Of a stretch of 44,688 bases of DNA, positions 1-8,158 are shown one piece after another; position 1 is the first letter of the stretch, and every line of letters starts with the position of its first letter. The notes under the pieces are model-generated. The model did not search any database. It saw only the letters and a program-made list of their open reading frames with translations, and was not told the DNA's origin. Origin of the DNA: an uncultured Marvinbryantia sp. (GTDB lineage Bacteria; Bacillota; Clostridia; Lachnospirales; Lachnospiraceae); NCBI GenBank assembly GCA_937915375.1, contig CALDMO010000035.1, positions 1 to 44,688 on the forward strand, given 5' to 3'. A program made the position numbers and the translations under genes.

Positions 1-27
1 ATGGAAATGAAAATTCGGGAATCTTGC

Positions 28-107
28 TTACAAACCGGGACTTTCATTTACAAACTGGGAATCTCGGTTACAAAACAGGACTTTCATTTACAAAGTGGGA
101 TTCTCGG
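28..107. repeat. Two tandem copies of a 40-bp repeat
   Basis: Positions 28-67 and 68-107 are two head-to-tail copies of a 40-bp unit with a few mismatches. Each unit contains two related half-units that begin TTACAAA and contain GGGA or GGAC. A partial copy precedes position 28. Repeated ~20-bp half-sites of this kind are known from the ends of some insertion sequences, such as the IS21 family, so this could be the edge of an element lying to the left of the window. No transposase or terminal inverted repeat is visible here, so that reading is a guess. Confidence 0.6.
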
Positions 108-326
108 GTTACTATTTACCTTTCATAAAGAACCCTCCTTTTGAAATGTGGTATATTTATAATCTTATGATATAAATATACCTCTTTTGTAAGAAAAAGT
201 CAATACACGAATATTGTATGGAGTACATATTATCAGATTCGTGCATCCTGTGCTTTTGTAGAAAAGTATAAAATCACATAAATACAAAAATTAAATTACA
301 AAAATAAAAATAGCATCACTTAACTA

Positions 327-355
327 TTGACAAACAGAAAAACAAGATCTATAAT
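327..355 (+). promoter_or_regulatory. Sigma-A promoter of the Flp/Tad pilus operon
   Basis: TTGACA at 327-332 and TATAAT at 350-355 are separated by 17 bp, which is a perfect consensus match. It would start transcription near 362 and give a leader of about 165 nt before the first pilus gene. The leader carries three short hairpins: 375-389 (GCTGCA/TGCAGC), 409-419 (GCCG/CGGC) and 490-506 (GTACC/GGTAC). The last sits just before the ribosome site. Bases 108-326 are AT-rich with no convincing gene. Confidence 0.75.
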
Positions 356-525
356 GATACTACATTCTAAACGAGCTGCATCATGCAGCCGCACATCTGA
401 AATACTTGGCCGTTTCGGCAGGAATCCAGAAGTATAAAGGAAATAAAGTAAATGATTTTGTATGTAAGTGCCGCATACGTTTCTTTTCTGTACCCTTTTT
501 TGGTACGTTAACGAGGAGGAGTAAT

Positions 526-1023
526 ATGATTTTCTATCTTTTGCCGCCGATATTGCTGGCAGCTGTATGTTTCGATCTTAAAAACAGAAAAATTCCTAAT
601 GCATTAATTGGTGGAGGGCTGATTATTGGTTCTGCATATCAGTGGAGCGCGAATGGACCGCCGGGGCTGATTCAATTTTGTGGAGGGGCGTTAATACCAT
701 TGGTATTACTTGGAATTTTACATTATTTTCGAATGATTGGAGCAGGCGATATTAAACTGTTGATGGCAGCAGGAGGATTTTTAGGAATCTCTCAAAGCGC
801 TGCCTGTGTGTTTCTTTCATTTATAATCGCGGCAGGAATATCTGTAATAAAGATGATAAGGTATCGCATTCTGGGAAAGCGGCTGCGTTATTTTATGCAA
901 TATTTAAGAAACTATCATCGTACAGGGAAATGGACGCCGTACATCACAGGAAAGGAAGAGGCGGAGGGAATCTGTTTTTCGGCTTCTATATTACTGGCGG
1001 CAATGATTTTACTAATATTATAA
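526..1023 (+). CDS. Prepilin peptidase, A24 family (TadV/CpaA-like), first copy
   Basis: This 165-residue polytopic membrane aspartic peptidase would cleave the leader of the Flp pilin and the pseudopilins of this locus on the cytoplasmic side. The two catalytic aspartates are visible in FDLKNRKIPN near residue 16 and in the GxGDxK motif GAGDIK near residue 72. The rest is hydrophobic helices, as in the short TadV class that lacks the methylase domain. I chose the ATG at 526 because GAGGAGGAG at 513-521 sits at the right distance. A longer frame upstream from a TTG at 406 has no ribosome site and lies within the hairpin-rich leader. It is first in the pilus operon. Confidence 0.88.
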   Translation: MIFYLLPPILLAAVCFDLKNRKIPNALIGGGLIIGSAYQWSANGPPGLIQFCGGALIPLVLLGILHYFRMIGAGDIKLLMAAGGFLGISQSAACVFLSFIIAAGISVIKMIRYRILGKRLRYFMQYLRNYHRTGKWTPYITGKEEAEGICFSASILLAAMILLIL

Positions 1024-1035
1024 GAAGGAGTGACT

Positions 1036-2082
1036 ATGAAAAAACAAATTTTTGCAATTTTGGATTTGGAGTTGACCTATGCCTGCAATTTGATGGAGAT
1101 TTTTTCTGACAGGCGCAGTATTCCGTTTGAAACACTGATTTTTAGCAATTTAGATAGTATTAGAGAATACACACAAAAGCATACGATTGATCTTTTATTG
1201 GTTTCCGCGCGTATGATGTGCGAGGAACTGCGTCGAATGAAAATTCGTAAAATCATGATTTTGTCAGAGGGAGAAATTCTCAAAGAATATGAGGAATATC
1301 CGTCTGTTTATAAGTATCAGGCTTCGGACAACTTAGTAGCAGAAGTGATGAATTATTATGCCAGTCAGGCCGATTCACAGATAAATTTTTTTAAACGCAA
1401 GCAGGTAAAAATGATCGGTGTGTATTCGCCGATCGGCAGATGCGGAAAGACAGCTTTTGCGTTGACGCTTGGGCAGATTCTGGCGAAGCGGCAGCCGGTA
1501 TTGTATTTGAATCTGGAAGATTATTCCGGCTTCGCAGGACTGTTGGATCAGCAGCCGTCGTCTGATCTCTCCGATGTGATGTATTTTGTACGACAGAATA
1601 AGGGCAGCATTGCAGTGAAGATTCATGCGGCAGTACAAAAGCTAGGGGATATGGACTACATTTCACCGGCATTTTCAGCGGGAGATTTGCGGGAAATACC
1701 GATTGCAGACTGGGTGCGACTTTTAGAGGAACTGGAAAAAGGCAGTACATACGGTGTTGTTCTGTTGGATTTTGGTTCGGGAATGCAGGAATTGTTTCAG
1801 ATACTTTCGCTGTGCGGCAGAATTTATACGCCTGTCTGCAGTGACGCAGCAGCAAAAGCTAAGCTGGAGCAGTACGAAAGCTTACTAAATGAAATGGAAT
1901 ATGAAGAAATTCGAGAAAAAACCAGAAAATTGACATTACCGTTTGTGGAGTTATATGGCAGCGGGGAATATATGTTGGAGCGTCTTGTGCAGGGGGAAAT
2001 GGGACAGTTTGTAAGAAATCTTCTGGCGGAGGAGGCGAAAGAATATGAAGCGGGAGCAGGAGGAGTTCAGACGCTTACATAA
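1036..2082 (+). CDS. TadZ/CpaE-like pilus localisation ATPase
   Basis: This is a 348-residue protein of the TadZ/CpaE type. The N-terminal ~110 residues look like a degenerate receiver-like domain. They are followed by a MinD/ParA-like ATPase domain with a deviant Walker A loop, SPIGRCGKTAF, near residue 135. In Tad systems such proteins position the secretion machinery at the pole or membrane. The ATG at 1036 follows GAAGGAG with 5-nt spacing; a GTG six bases earlier overlaps the ribosome site and is unlikely. The end overlaps the next gene by 38 bp, so the two are probably translated together. The family call rests on the P-loop and operon position; the receiver reading is weaker. Confidence 0.82.
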   Translation: MKKQIFAILDLELTYACNLMEIFSDRRSIPFETLIFSNLDSIREYTQKHTIDLLLVSARMMCEELRRMKIRKIMILSEGEILKEYEEYPSVYKYQASDNLVAEVMNYYASQADSQINFFKRKQVKMIGVYSPIGRCGKTAFALTLGQILAKRQPVLYLNLEDYSGFAGLLDQQPSSDLSDVMYFVRQNKGSIAVKIHAAVQKLGDMDYISPAFSAGDLREIPIADWVRLLEELEKGSTYGVVLLDFGSGMQELFQILSLCGRIYTPVCSDAAAKAKLEQYESLLNEMEYEEIREKTRKLTLPFVELYGSGEYMLERLVQGEMGQFVRNLLAEEAKEYEAGAGGVQTLT

Positions 2083-3268
2083 AAAGCTGCTAGGTCTTCT
2101 GGATACATCGAAAGATTTGCCGGATGAAGAAATTTATGAGCAGATTGACCGCCTTTTACTGGAAAAATCTAATGGCCGTTATCTTAGCTTGAGTCGAAGG
2201 GATGAATTGCGGAAAGAATTATTTAATTCTGTGCGAAAGCTGGATATTCTGCAGGAACTGGTGGACAACGATGCTATTACAGAGGTGATGGTGAACGGGT
2301 TGGAGGGGATTTTTATTGAACATGCGGGATATGTGGAAAAATGGAGTAAAACCTTTACAAGTCGTGAAAAGATTGAAGATTTGGTACAGGTGATTGCTGC
2401 AAAAAGCAACCGTATTGTCAATGCGGCGGTTCCGATTGTGGATGCCAGACTGGAAAATGGAGCGCGGGTAAATATTGTGTTGCCTCCGGTTGCTTTGAAT
2501 GGACCAGTGATCACAATTCGTCAATTTCCGAAAAATCCGATTGGTATGCAGCAGCTGATTGCCTGGGGAGCGGTGACAGAGGAGGCGGTGTCATTTTTAA
2601 AAAAGCTTGTGATTGCCGGATACAATATTTTCATCAGCGGAGGAACAGGTTCCGGGAAAACGACGTTTTTAAATGCGCTGTCTGATTTTATCCCGAAAGA
2701 TGAACGTATTATCACGATTGAGGATAACGCGGAACTTCAAATTCAGGGGGTGGCAAATCTGGTACGTCTGGAAGCGCGCAGGGAAAACACGCAGGGGGAA
2801 CGTGCGATCACAATCCGTGATTTGATTCGAGCCAGTCTGCGGATGCGTCCGGATCGTGTCATTGTCGGAGAAGTACGCGGTGAAGAAACCATAGATATGA
2901 TTCAGGCAATGAATAATGGTCATGACGGGAGCCTTTCTACCGGTCATGGTAATAGTCCGAGGGATATGCTTGCCCGGCTGGAAACAATGGTATTGATGGG
3001 AATGGAACTGCCGGTATCGGCTGTTCGCAGACAGATTGCCTCAGGATTGGACATTATGATCCATCTCGGACGTATGCGTGATAAAAGCCGTAAGGTTCTG
3101 GAAATTGTGGAAATTATCGGATATTGCTATGAGAGAGAGGAGATTCTTACCAATACGTTGTTTGAATTTGAGGAGGGCAGAACATCAGGTCAAAAACTGG
3201 AAGGTGTACTGGTGAAAAAGAGCGGGCTGCAGCAGACAAAAAAACTGGAGAGGGCGGGATTTTACTAG
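2045..3268 (+). CDS. cpaF: Flp/Tad pilus assembly ATPase TadA (CpaF family)
   Basis: This 407-residue protein is the type II/IV secretion-like ATPase that powers Flp pilus assembly as a cytoplasmic hexamer. The N-terminal CpaF domain is followed by Walker A GGTGSGKT at residues 199-206, the Asp-box-like ITIEDNAELQ, the RMRPDRVIVGEVRG segment and a His-box with STGHGNSP. Length and motif order match CpaF proteins. The ATG at 2045 lies inside the end of the preceding gene and follows GGAGGAGG. The next gene starts immediately after its stop. Not to be confused with the tRNA deaminase of the same gene name at 17322. Confidence 0.95.
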   Translation: MKREQEEFRRLHKKLLGLLDTSKDLPDEEIYEQIDRLLLEKSNGRYLSLSRRDELRKELFNSVRKLDILQELVDNDAITEVMVNGLEGIFIEHAGYVEKWSKTFTSREKIEDLVQVIAAKSNRIVNAAVPIVDARLENGARVNIVLPPVALNGPVITIRQFPKNPIGMQQLIAWGAVTEEAVSFLKKLVIAGYNIFISGGTGSGKTTFLNALSDFIPKDERIITIEDNAELQIQGVANLVRLEARRENTQGERAITIRDLIRASLRMRPDRVIVGEVRGEETIDMIQAMNNGHDGSLSTGHGNSPRDMLARLETMVLMGMELPVSAVRRQIASGLDIMIHLGRMRDKSRKVLEIVEIIGYCYEREEILTNTLFEFEEGRTSGQKLEGVLVKKSGLQQTKKLERAGFY

Positions 3269-4006
3269 ATGGATTATCAGACATATCGTTTTTCCAAAAA
3301 AGAAAAAATGCTGAATGTGTTGGTGTTTTTAGTGCTGGTGGGAGTTATCAGTTATTTATTTTATAGATCTGTGATTGCGTTTCTTCTTTTGCTGGGATTG
3401 TTTCCGCTTTTTATAAAGATAAGAAAGGAGGACGGAAAAAAGAAGAGGCAGCAGCTGTTGGCAGAACAGTTTTTAAGCGGGATGCAGTCTGTATCGACAG
3501 CGCTGACGGCCGGGTATTCTGTGGAGACTGCATTTGAGGAGGCATTAATGGAATTGCGGAATATGTATAATGAGGAAGCTTTGATTGTCGGTGAGTTTCG
3601 CTATATTGTCAGTCAACTGCATATGAATCGTAATCTGGAAGAATTGTTGTGTGGTCTGGCGCTGCGAAGCGGTATCGAGGATATCCGAGATTTTGCAGAT
3701 GTTTTTTCGGCAGCTAAGCGTACCGGAGGAAATTTGGTTTCAATTATCCGAAATACGATCCTCTGCGTCAGCCAGAAGGAAGAAACGCGTATGGAGATAC
3801 AGACTTGCCTGTCTGCGAAAAAGCTGGAACAGAACATTATGAGTTTGGTTCCCTGTCTGATTTTATTTTATGTACAGGTAATGTCGCCGGGATTTTTGGA
3901 TGTAATGTATCACAATGTAGCTGGGACGATAATTATGACAATTTGTCTGCTGATTTATGTTGGTGCATGGTATTGGGGCAGAAAGATTGTTGATATTGAG
4001 GTGTAA
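3269..4006 (+). CDS. Flp/Tad pilus inner-membrane platform protein TadB
   Basis: This 245-residue membrane protein has a type II secretion F (GspF-like) domain. Two helices lie near residues 15-50, a cytoplasmic helical segment containing MQSVSTALTAGYSVETAFEEAL near residue 70 follows, and the C-terminus is hydrophobic. TadB and TadC form the membrane platform that the ATPase turns or pushes. Its ATG directly follows the TAG stop of the ATPase gene, so translation is coupled. It is shorter than proteobacterial TadB, as usual in clostridial loci. Confidence 0.88.
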   Translation: MDYQTYRFSKKEKMLNVLVFLVLVGVISYLFYRSVIAFLLLLGLFPLFIKIRKEDGKKKRQQLLAEQFLSGMQSVSTALTAGYSVETAFEEALMELRNMYNEEALIVGEFRYIVSQLHMNRNLEELLCGLALRSGIEDIRDFADVFSAAKRTGGNLVSIIRNTILCVSQKEETRMEIQTCLSAKKLEQNIMSLVPCLILFYVQVMSPGFLDVMYHNVAGTIIMTICLLIYVGAWYWGRKIVDIEV

Positions 4007-4007
4007 A

Positions 4008-5366
4008 ATGATTATTTATTTTGCAATCATGGCATTCTTTGGTGGGCTGTTGCTGTTTTCCGGCAGGACAGAGATTCCTGAGGAATTCCAGCAGGAGAAT
4101 TTGAAAAAGCCTTTTTTAAAGGCGGCATGGTTATTGGCAGGAAAGCGCAGAGATGTGCAATTGGTGCAGCGTTTGGGAGAATCAATGCTGGTATTGTTTG
4201 TTGGATTTGGTTTGGCGCTTTTTGCACAGCTTTTTATGGTCGGAAGCCATAATCTGATTAATGGTTATGAACTGAATCGTCCGGGAAAAGGACAGGGGGA
4301 GCGCGTACAGGAGCTGCAGGTAAAAATCGAAGATGAGGAAGAAACGGAACAGTTGGAAATTGTTCTGCAGGAACGGTCATATACCACAAAAGAACGGCGG
4401 GAGCTGCTGAAAACAGCAATGAAAGAGCTGGAAACGACGATATTAGGGGAAAATACATCGGTTGATGAGGTGCGCGGCCGAATTGTACTTCCGGAAAAAG
4501 CGGCTGATGGAGAAGTCCGTATCTGGTGGATGATGAAGCCAAGCGGCTTGGTGGATGAGAATGGTTATATTACAGAGGATCTGCCGGAGAAAGGAGAACT
4601 TCTGCAGCTGCAGGCGGAGCTTAGCTGCGGCAGTGAAAGAGGAATTTTTTCCTGTGCGCTGCATTTGCTTCCACCCATCTATTCACCAGAGGAAGCTTTA
4701 AGCCGCGCGATTCAAAAAAGCGTGAAGGAAGCAGACCAGGAGAGTGCGGAACAATCTGTTTTAACGCTTCCGAAAGAGATTGATGGCCGGTTGGTAACGT
4801 GGTCAGAGCCGGAAACTTCTGTATTGGAAACTGGTTTTGGGATTGCGCTTGTCGCGGCACTTGCCGTGTGGGTGATGAAAAGCCGTGAGCAGCAGGAGCA
4901 GAAGGAAAAACGGCACAGACAGTTGTTGATGGATTATCCAACACTGCTTTTTAAATTAAGTATGCTGTTGAATGCCGGATTGACAATACAGAACGCATTT
5001 GTAAAAATCGCGCTGGAGTACCGTGAGACACATAAAGAGGTTCATTTTGCTTATGAGGAAATGCTGGTATCTTACCATGAAATGAAAAGTGGTGTATCTG
5101 AGGCGCGGGCTTATGAGAATTTTGGTAAACGCTGTGGTGAAACAAGTTATATAAAATTGGGAACGATGCTTTCCGGTAATCTTCAGAAAGGTTCTGAAGG
5201 ACTGGCGAAATTGCTGCAGGAAGAGGCTCTTTATTCCATGGAGGAACGGCGCCAGATAGCGAAAAGACTGGGAGAGGAGGCGGGAACAAAATTGCTGCTG
5301 CCAATGCTTTTGATGTTGATTGTGGTGCTGATTATTATGTTGGTTCCGGCTGTATTGACCTTTTGA
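4008..5366 (+). CDS. Flp/Tad pilus platform protein TadC-like, with an inserted extracytoplasmic region
   Basis: This is a 452-residue membrane protein. The C-terminal third is a GspF-type domain (LLMDYPTLLFKLSMLLNAGL onward) ending in a hydrophobic helix. Two helices lie near residues 2-20 and 62-82. Between about 90 and 290 is a long polar, glutamate-rich region that simple TadC proteins lack and that is probably outside the membrane. The ATG at 4008 follows GAGGTG; a longer frame from 3957 overlaps tadB and has no ribosome site. The gene is one base downstream of tadB. The partnership with TadB follows from the family; the role of the insert is unknown. Confidence 0.85.
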   Translation: MIIYFAIMAFFGGLLLFSGRTEIPEEFQQENLKKPFLKAAWLLAGKRRDVQLVQRLGESMLVLFVGFGLALFAQLFMVGSHNLINGYELNRPGKGQGERVQELQVKIEDEEETEQLEIVLQERSYTTKERRELLKTAMKELETTILGENTSVDEVRGRIVLPEKAADGEVRIWWMMKPSGLVDENGYITEDLPEKGELLQLQAELSCGSERGIFSCALHLLPPIYSPEEALSRAIQKSVKEADQESAEQSVLTLPKEIDGRLVTWSEPETSVLETGFGIALVAALAVWVMKSREQQEQKEKRHRQLLMDYPTLLFKLSMLLNAGLTIQNAFVKIALEYRETHKEVHFAYEEMLVSYHEMKSGVSEARAYENFGKRCGETSYIKLGTMLSGNLQKGSEGLAKLLQEEALYSMEERRQIAKRLGEEAGTKLLLPMLLMLIVVLIIMLVPAVLTF

Positions 5367-5390
5367 TATAACGGGGAGGAGGTGGAAAGA

Positions 5391-5408
5391 TGCGTAGATT
5401 TTTTATGA
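5391..5408 (+). CDS. Five-codon ORF coupled to the Flp pilin start
   Basis: A very strong ribosome site (AGGAGG at 5378-5383) is 7 nt from an ATG at 5391 that reads MRRFL and stops at TGA 5406-5408. That stop overlaps the pilin ATG at 5405 as ATGA. Either ribosomes translate this tiny ORF and reinitiate on the pilin, or the T5 tract at 5400-5404 has lost one T and the true pilin begins at 5391. The sequence cannot decide between these. Confidence 0.45.
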   Translation, partial: CVDFL

Positions 5409-5560
5409 GGCTTCGTGAGGAAGAGGACGGAATCGGAACAGTGGAGATTATTCTGATACTTGTGGTTTTGATCGGTCTTGTGATTATCTTTAAAAGTCAG
5501 CTTACCAGTCTGGTAAATAATATCTTTGAAAAAATTGTAAGTCAAAGCAGCAGCATTTGA
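5405..5560 (+). CDS. flp: Flp family type IVb pilin
   Basis: This 51-residue pilin (missed by length cutoffs) has a short charged leader, MRLREEED, then G9 followed by IGTVE. That places Gly at -1 and Glu at +5, the prepilin peptidase signature. A continuous hydrophobic helix of ~20 residues and a polar tail come next; the mature form would be 42 residues. It lies between tadC and the DUF5702 gene, the usual place for the major subunit. The start is odd: the ribosome site is 21 nt upstream and best suits the ATG at 5391, which is in another frame. With one additional T in the tract at 5400-5404 the protein would be 56 residues beginning MRRFFMRLREE, the commoner leader length as I recall it. 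Confidence 0.85.
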   Translation: MRLREEEDGIGTVEIILILVVLIGLVIIFKSQLTSLVNNIFEKIVSQSSSI

Positions 5561-5591
5561 TGCAGGCTGTCCTCACAAAAAAAGTGTAAGG

Positions 5592-5636
5592 TATTGCCCG
5601 GTTCTATTATTGTACTGGATGCGGAACTGGGCAATA
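5592..5636 (+). terminator. Long stem-loop after the pilin gene, without a T-run
   Basis: The arms 5592-5604 and 5624-5636 pair over 13 bp (TATTGCCC.GTTC / GAAC.GGGCAATA, with one G-U pair) around a 19-nt loop. No T-tract follows, so this is not a standard terminator. Its place just after the abundant subunit and before lower-abundance pseudopilins fits an attenuator or a 3'-end stabiliser that raises pilin mRNA over the distal genes. That role is inference. Confidence 0.5.
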
Positions 5637-5659
5637 TATTTCGAAAAATGGAGGAGGAA

Positions 5660-7204
5660 ATGAACAGATACAGACAAAAGGGTATGATTACAATTTTTCT
5701 GAGCCTGACAGGCGCAATACTTTTATCACTTTTGTGTACGATGATTGAATCTGCGAGAATGCAGGGATGTCGCGCAAAAGCGGCGGCAGCGCTTGATATG
5801 GGAATGTTTTCGGTGATGGGGCAGTTTGAGCGGGAACTTTTAGAGAGATACGATGTCTTTTTTCTGGATGGCGCGTCCGGCGGTGGTTCTTACAGCAAAG
5901 AACAGATGAATCAGGAATTGGCGGATTTTATGAAATACAATGTTTATCCGAATACTGGGAGGCTGTTCAAAGGCTTTGATCCGTTTTCTCTGCAAATGAA
6001 TGGCACGGAGGTGAATGGTGTCTGTCTGGCTACAGATGAAAATGGTGAGGCTTTTTATCAGCAGGCAGTTGGATTTGTGAGAGAAAATCTGCCGACAGAA
6101 GTTTTAAGTACGCTTTTAGAGCGCATGGAAGATGGAAAGCGCCTGGAGGAAGCAGCCGAGCTTTATAAGAAAAGAGGTGAGCAGATTGAAAAAGAACTGA
6201 AAGGACTGGAAGAACAGAAAAAAGAAATGGAGAAACAGCAGGAACTGGAAAAGCAACAGGCACAGGCGGAGGGGCAGGAAATTGTGGAACCAGAGACAGA
6301 GGAAAAACCATCGATTCCAGCTGCCAGAAATCCACTTCTGGTAATTGCGAAAATTAAGCGGAAGGGCCTGATGAAGCTGGTTTTGGGCGATCAGGCAGTT
6401 TCGGAAAAGAAGCTTTCTGCTGACAGCCCGTCTAAGAGAAGGCGAAATCAGGGAAATTTACCGGTAGAGAAAAAATACGGCGGTTTCATGTCGGATCTGA
6501 TTTTCCAGCAATATCTATTTGAACGATTTTCAATGTTTACGGATGAAAAAAAGGAAGGAGCGCTTGACTATGAACTGGAATATATTCTCTGCGGAAAGGG
6601 TAGTGATAAACAGAATTTAAAAAGTGTGATTGCACGTCTGATGTTACTGCGGGAAGGGGCGAATTTTCTTTATCTTGCCTCTGATGCTGCAAGTATGGAG
6701 GCAGCACGCGCGCTTGCCGCGGTTTTAGTTGGAGTGATCCCAATCCCCAGTCTTGTGACAGTGACGGCATATGCGCTATTGCTGGTATGGGCTTATGGAG
6801 AAAGTCTTTTGGATTTAAGGGAGCTTTTTGCGGGCGGAAAGGTGCCGGTATTGAAAAGCCGGGAAAGTTGGCGGCTAGATTTAATGTCGATTCCTGATTT
6901 GATACAGCTTTTGAAGGGAACAAATGGTTCTTCGGAAAATGGAATTTCTTACGCAGGTTATTTGCAGATTTTATATATGCTTGGCAGCAGGGGGAAGTAT
7001 CCGATGCGCGCGCTTGATATGGTGGAAGGATATATGAGAGGGCGCGCTCCGACCGTAAATTTTCGGGCAGATCATGCGGTATGTAAAATCAAAGCCTCTG
7101 CGGATTACAGGATACCATCTCTGTTTTTACGGGTTCCGGCAGCTTTTTTAAAAACCGGGCTGATAACGCAGGAATATCATGTACAGGGCAGCTTTGCCTA
7201 TTAG
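5660..7204 (+). CDS. DUF5702-family pilus-associated membrane protein
   Basis: This 514-residue protein has a short basic N-terminus, then KGMITIFLSLTGAILLSLL, a single N-terminal helix that continues into the conserved CTMIESARM segment. That N-terminus is characteristic of DUF5702 proteins in Gram-positive Tad loci. A glutamate/lysine/glutamine-rich coiled coil covers about residues 165-205. A hydrophobic segment appears near residue 345-385. It probably acts as a large pseudopilin or surface component (TadG-like); function is inferred from the locus. The start is uncertain: the ATG at 5660 follows GAGGAGG by only 2-3 nt, the ATG at 5648 has no ribosome site, and the frame is open to a TTG at 5594 within the stem-loop. 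Confidence 0.78.
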   Translation: MNRYRQKGMITIFLSLTGAILLSLLCTMIESARMQGCRAKAAAALDMGMFSVMGQFERELLERYDVFFLDGASGGGSYSKEQMNQELADFMKYNVYPNTGRLFKGFDPFSLQMNGTEVNGVCLATDENGEAFYQQAVGFVRENLPTEVLSTLLERMEDGKRLEEAAELYKKRGEQIEKELKGLEEQKKEMEKQQELEKQQAQAEGQEIVEPETEEKPSIPAARNPLLVIAKIKRKGLMKLVLGDQAVSEKKLSADSPSKRRRNQGNLPVEKKYGGFMSDLIFQQYLFERFSMFTDEKKEGALDYELEYILCGKGSDKQNLKSVIARLMLLREGANFLYLASDAASMEAARALAAVLVGVIPIPSLVTVTAYALLLVWAYGESLLDLRELFAGGKVPVLKSRESWRLDLMSIPDLIQLLKGTNGSSENGISYAGYLQILYMLGSRGKYPMRALDMVEGYMRGRAPTVNFRADHAVCKIKASADYRIPSLFLRVPAAFLKTGLITQEYHVQGSFAY

Positions 7205-7231
7205 GCATGAAAAGAGAGGAGGAGGCTGGCT

Positions 7232-8158
7232 ATGCTCTTTCCAGACAGGCGACGAAAATATGGTTTTGAAACCAGAAAAGGTTTATTGCGCAGGATAGAG
7301 AAACAAAAACGATTAAGGAAGGAAAAGTATGCATTCCCGGCAGGAAAAAGCAGACGTATCGGGGAAAGAGCAAATGGCAGCATGACTTTGGAGGCAGCCT
7401 GTGTGATGCCGCTGTTTTTATTTGCGATGCTGGCGATTTTGCAGTTTGCGAAAATTGAAACTGTTTCTTCTGCACTTTTGGCAGGTATGCAAGACACAGT
7501 CAAAGATATGGCTGCCTATGCGTATATCAGAGAACTTGGTGTATCGGCAGGAGACAGCGCTGCTGGAGAACTGCTTTCCGGAGGGATTTCAGCTGCCTAT
7601 GCAAAGAATAGTGTAGAGAAAAAGGCGGATCTGAAAGCTTCGGATGGGGCGATTTCGCTTTGGAAATCATCATTTACAGAGGATGAGATGATTGATCTGG
7701 CAGTTACTTATGAGGCAAAAAATACATATACCATTTTGCCTGTTCCAAGAGTGAAAGCTGCTCTGCGGACAAGAGTACGTGCATGGACAGGGCGTGACGG
7801 AAACGGCAGCAGTGTGTCTGATGACAGTCAGGAGGGAGAGGAACAGGAAGAGACGGTATATGTGACAACGACAGGGACTGTTTATCATAAAGATGAAAAC
7901 TGCACACATATCAAATTGTCAATCAAAACTGTGACGCGGGAACAGGCAGACGGACTGCGTAATAAATCGGGAGGGAAATATCATGCCTGCGAGCGGTGCG
8001 GCGGCGGAAAGGGAGGTAATGTTTATATTACGGATTATGGGGACAGGTATCATTCATCACTTGGGTGCAGCGGTTTAAAGCGCAGTGTGCTGAAGGTACC
8101 GCTGTCTCAGGTAGAAGATTGGAGGGCATGTTCAAAATGCGGTGGTTCAGGGCAGTGA
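7232..8158 (+). CDS. TadE-like pseudopilin with two C-terminal Cys/His (zinc-knuckle-like) repeats
   Basis: This is a 308-residue protein. A long basic N-terminus leads to G49 followed by SMTLE, a prepilin peptidase-type site, and a hydrophobic helix (ACVMPLFLFAMLAILQF) as in TadE proteins. After an acidic linker (195-208), the C-terminus holds two copies of a module. In copy 1 the residues are H219, C224, C253 and C256; in copy 2 they are H274, C279, C300 and C303. Each copy begins VYxTxxGxxYH and ends ACxxCG. The pattern (H-x4-C then C-x2-C) suggests metal binding, and similar modules occur at the ends of some secreted nucleases as far as I recall. The ATG follows AGGAGGAGG with 8-nt spacing. 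The 3' end overlaps the next gene. Confidence 0.8.
   Translation: MLFPDRRRKYGFETRKGLLRRIEKQKRLRKEKYAFPAGKSRRIGERANGSMTLEAACVMPLFLFAMLAILQFAKIETVSSALLAGMQDTVKDMAAYAYIRELGVSAGDSAAGELLSGGISAAYAKNSVEKKADLKASDGAISLWKSSFTEDEMIDLAVTYEAKNTYTILPVPRVKAALRTRVRAWTGRDGNGSSVSDDSQEGEEQEETVYVTTTGTVYHKDENCTHIKLSIKTVTREQADGLRNKSGGKYHACERCGGGKGGNVYITDYGDRYHSSLGCSGLKRSVLKVPLSQVEDWRACSKCGGSGQ

Noticed and set aside
28..107. CRISPR array
   Set aside because: There are only two contiguous copies with no spacers and no cas genes.
362..525. Cyclic di-GMP or other riboswitch in the pilus operon leader
   Set aside because: The hairpins do not match the conserved cores of the known c-di-GMP riboswitch classes that I can recall.
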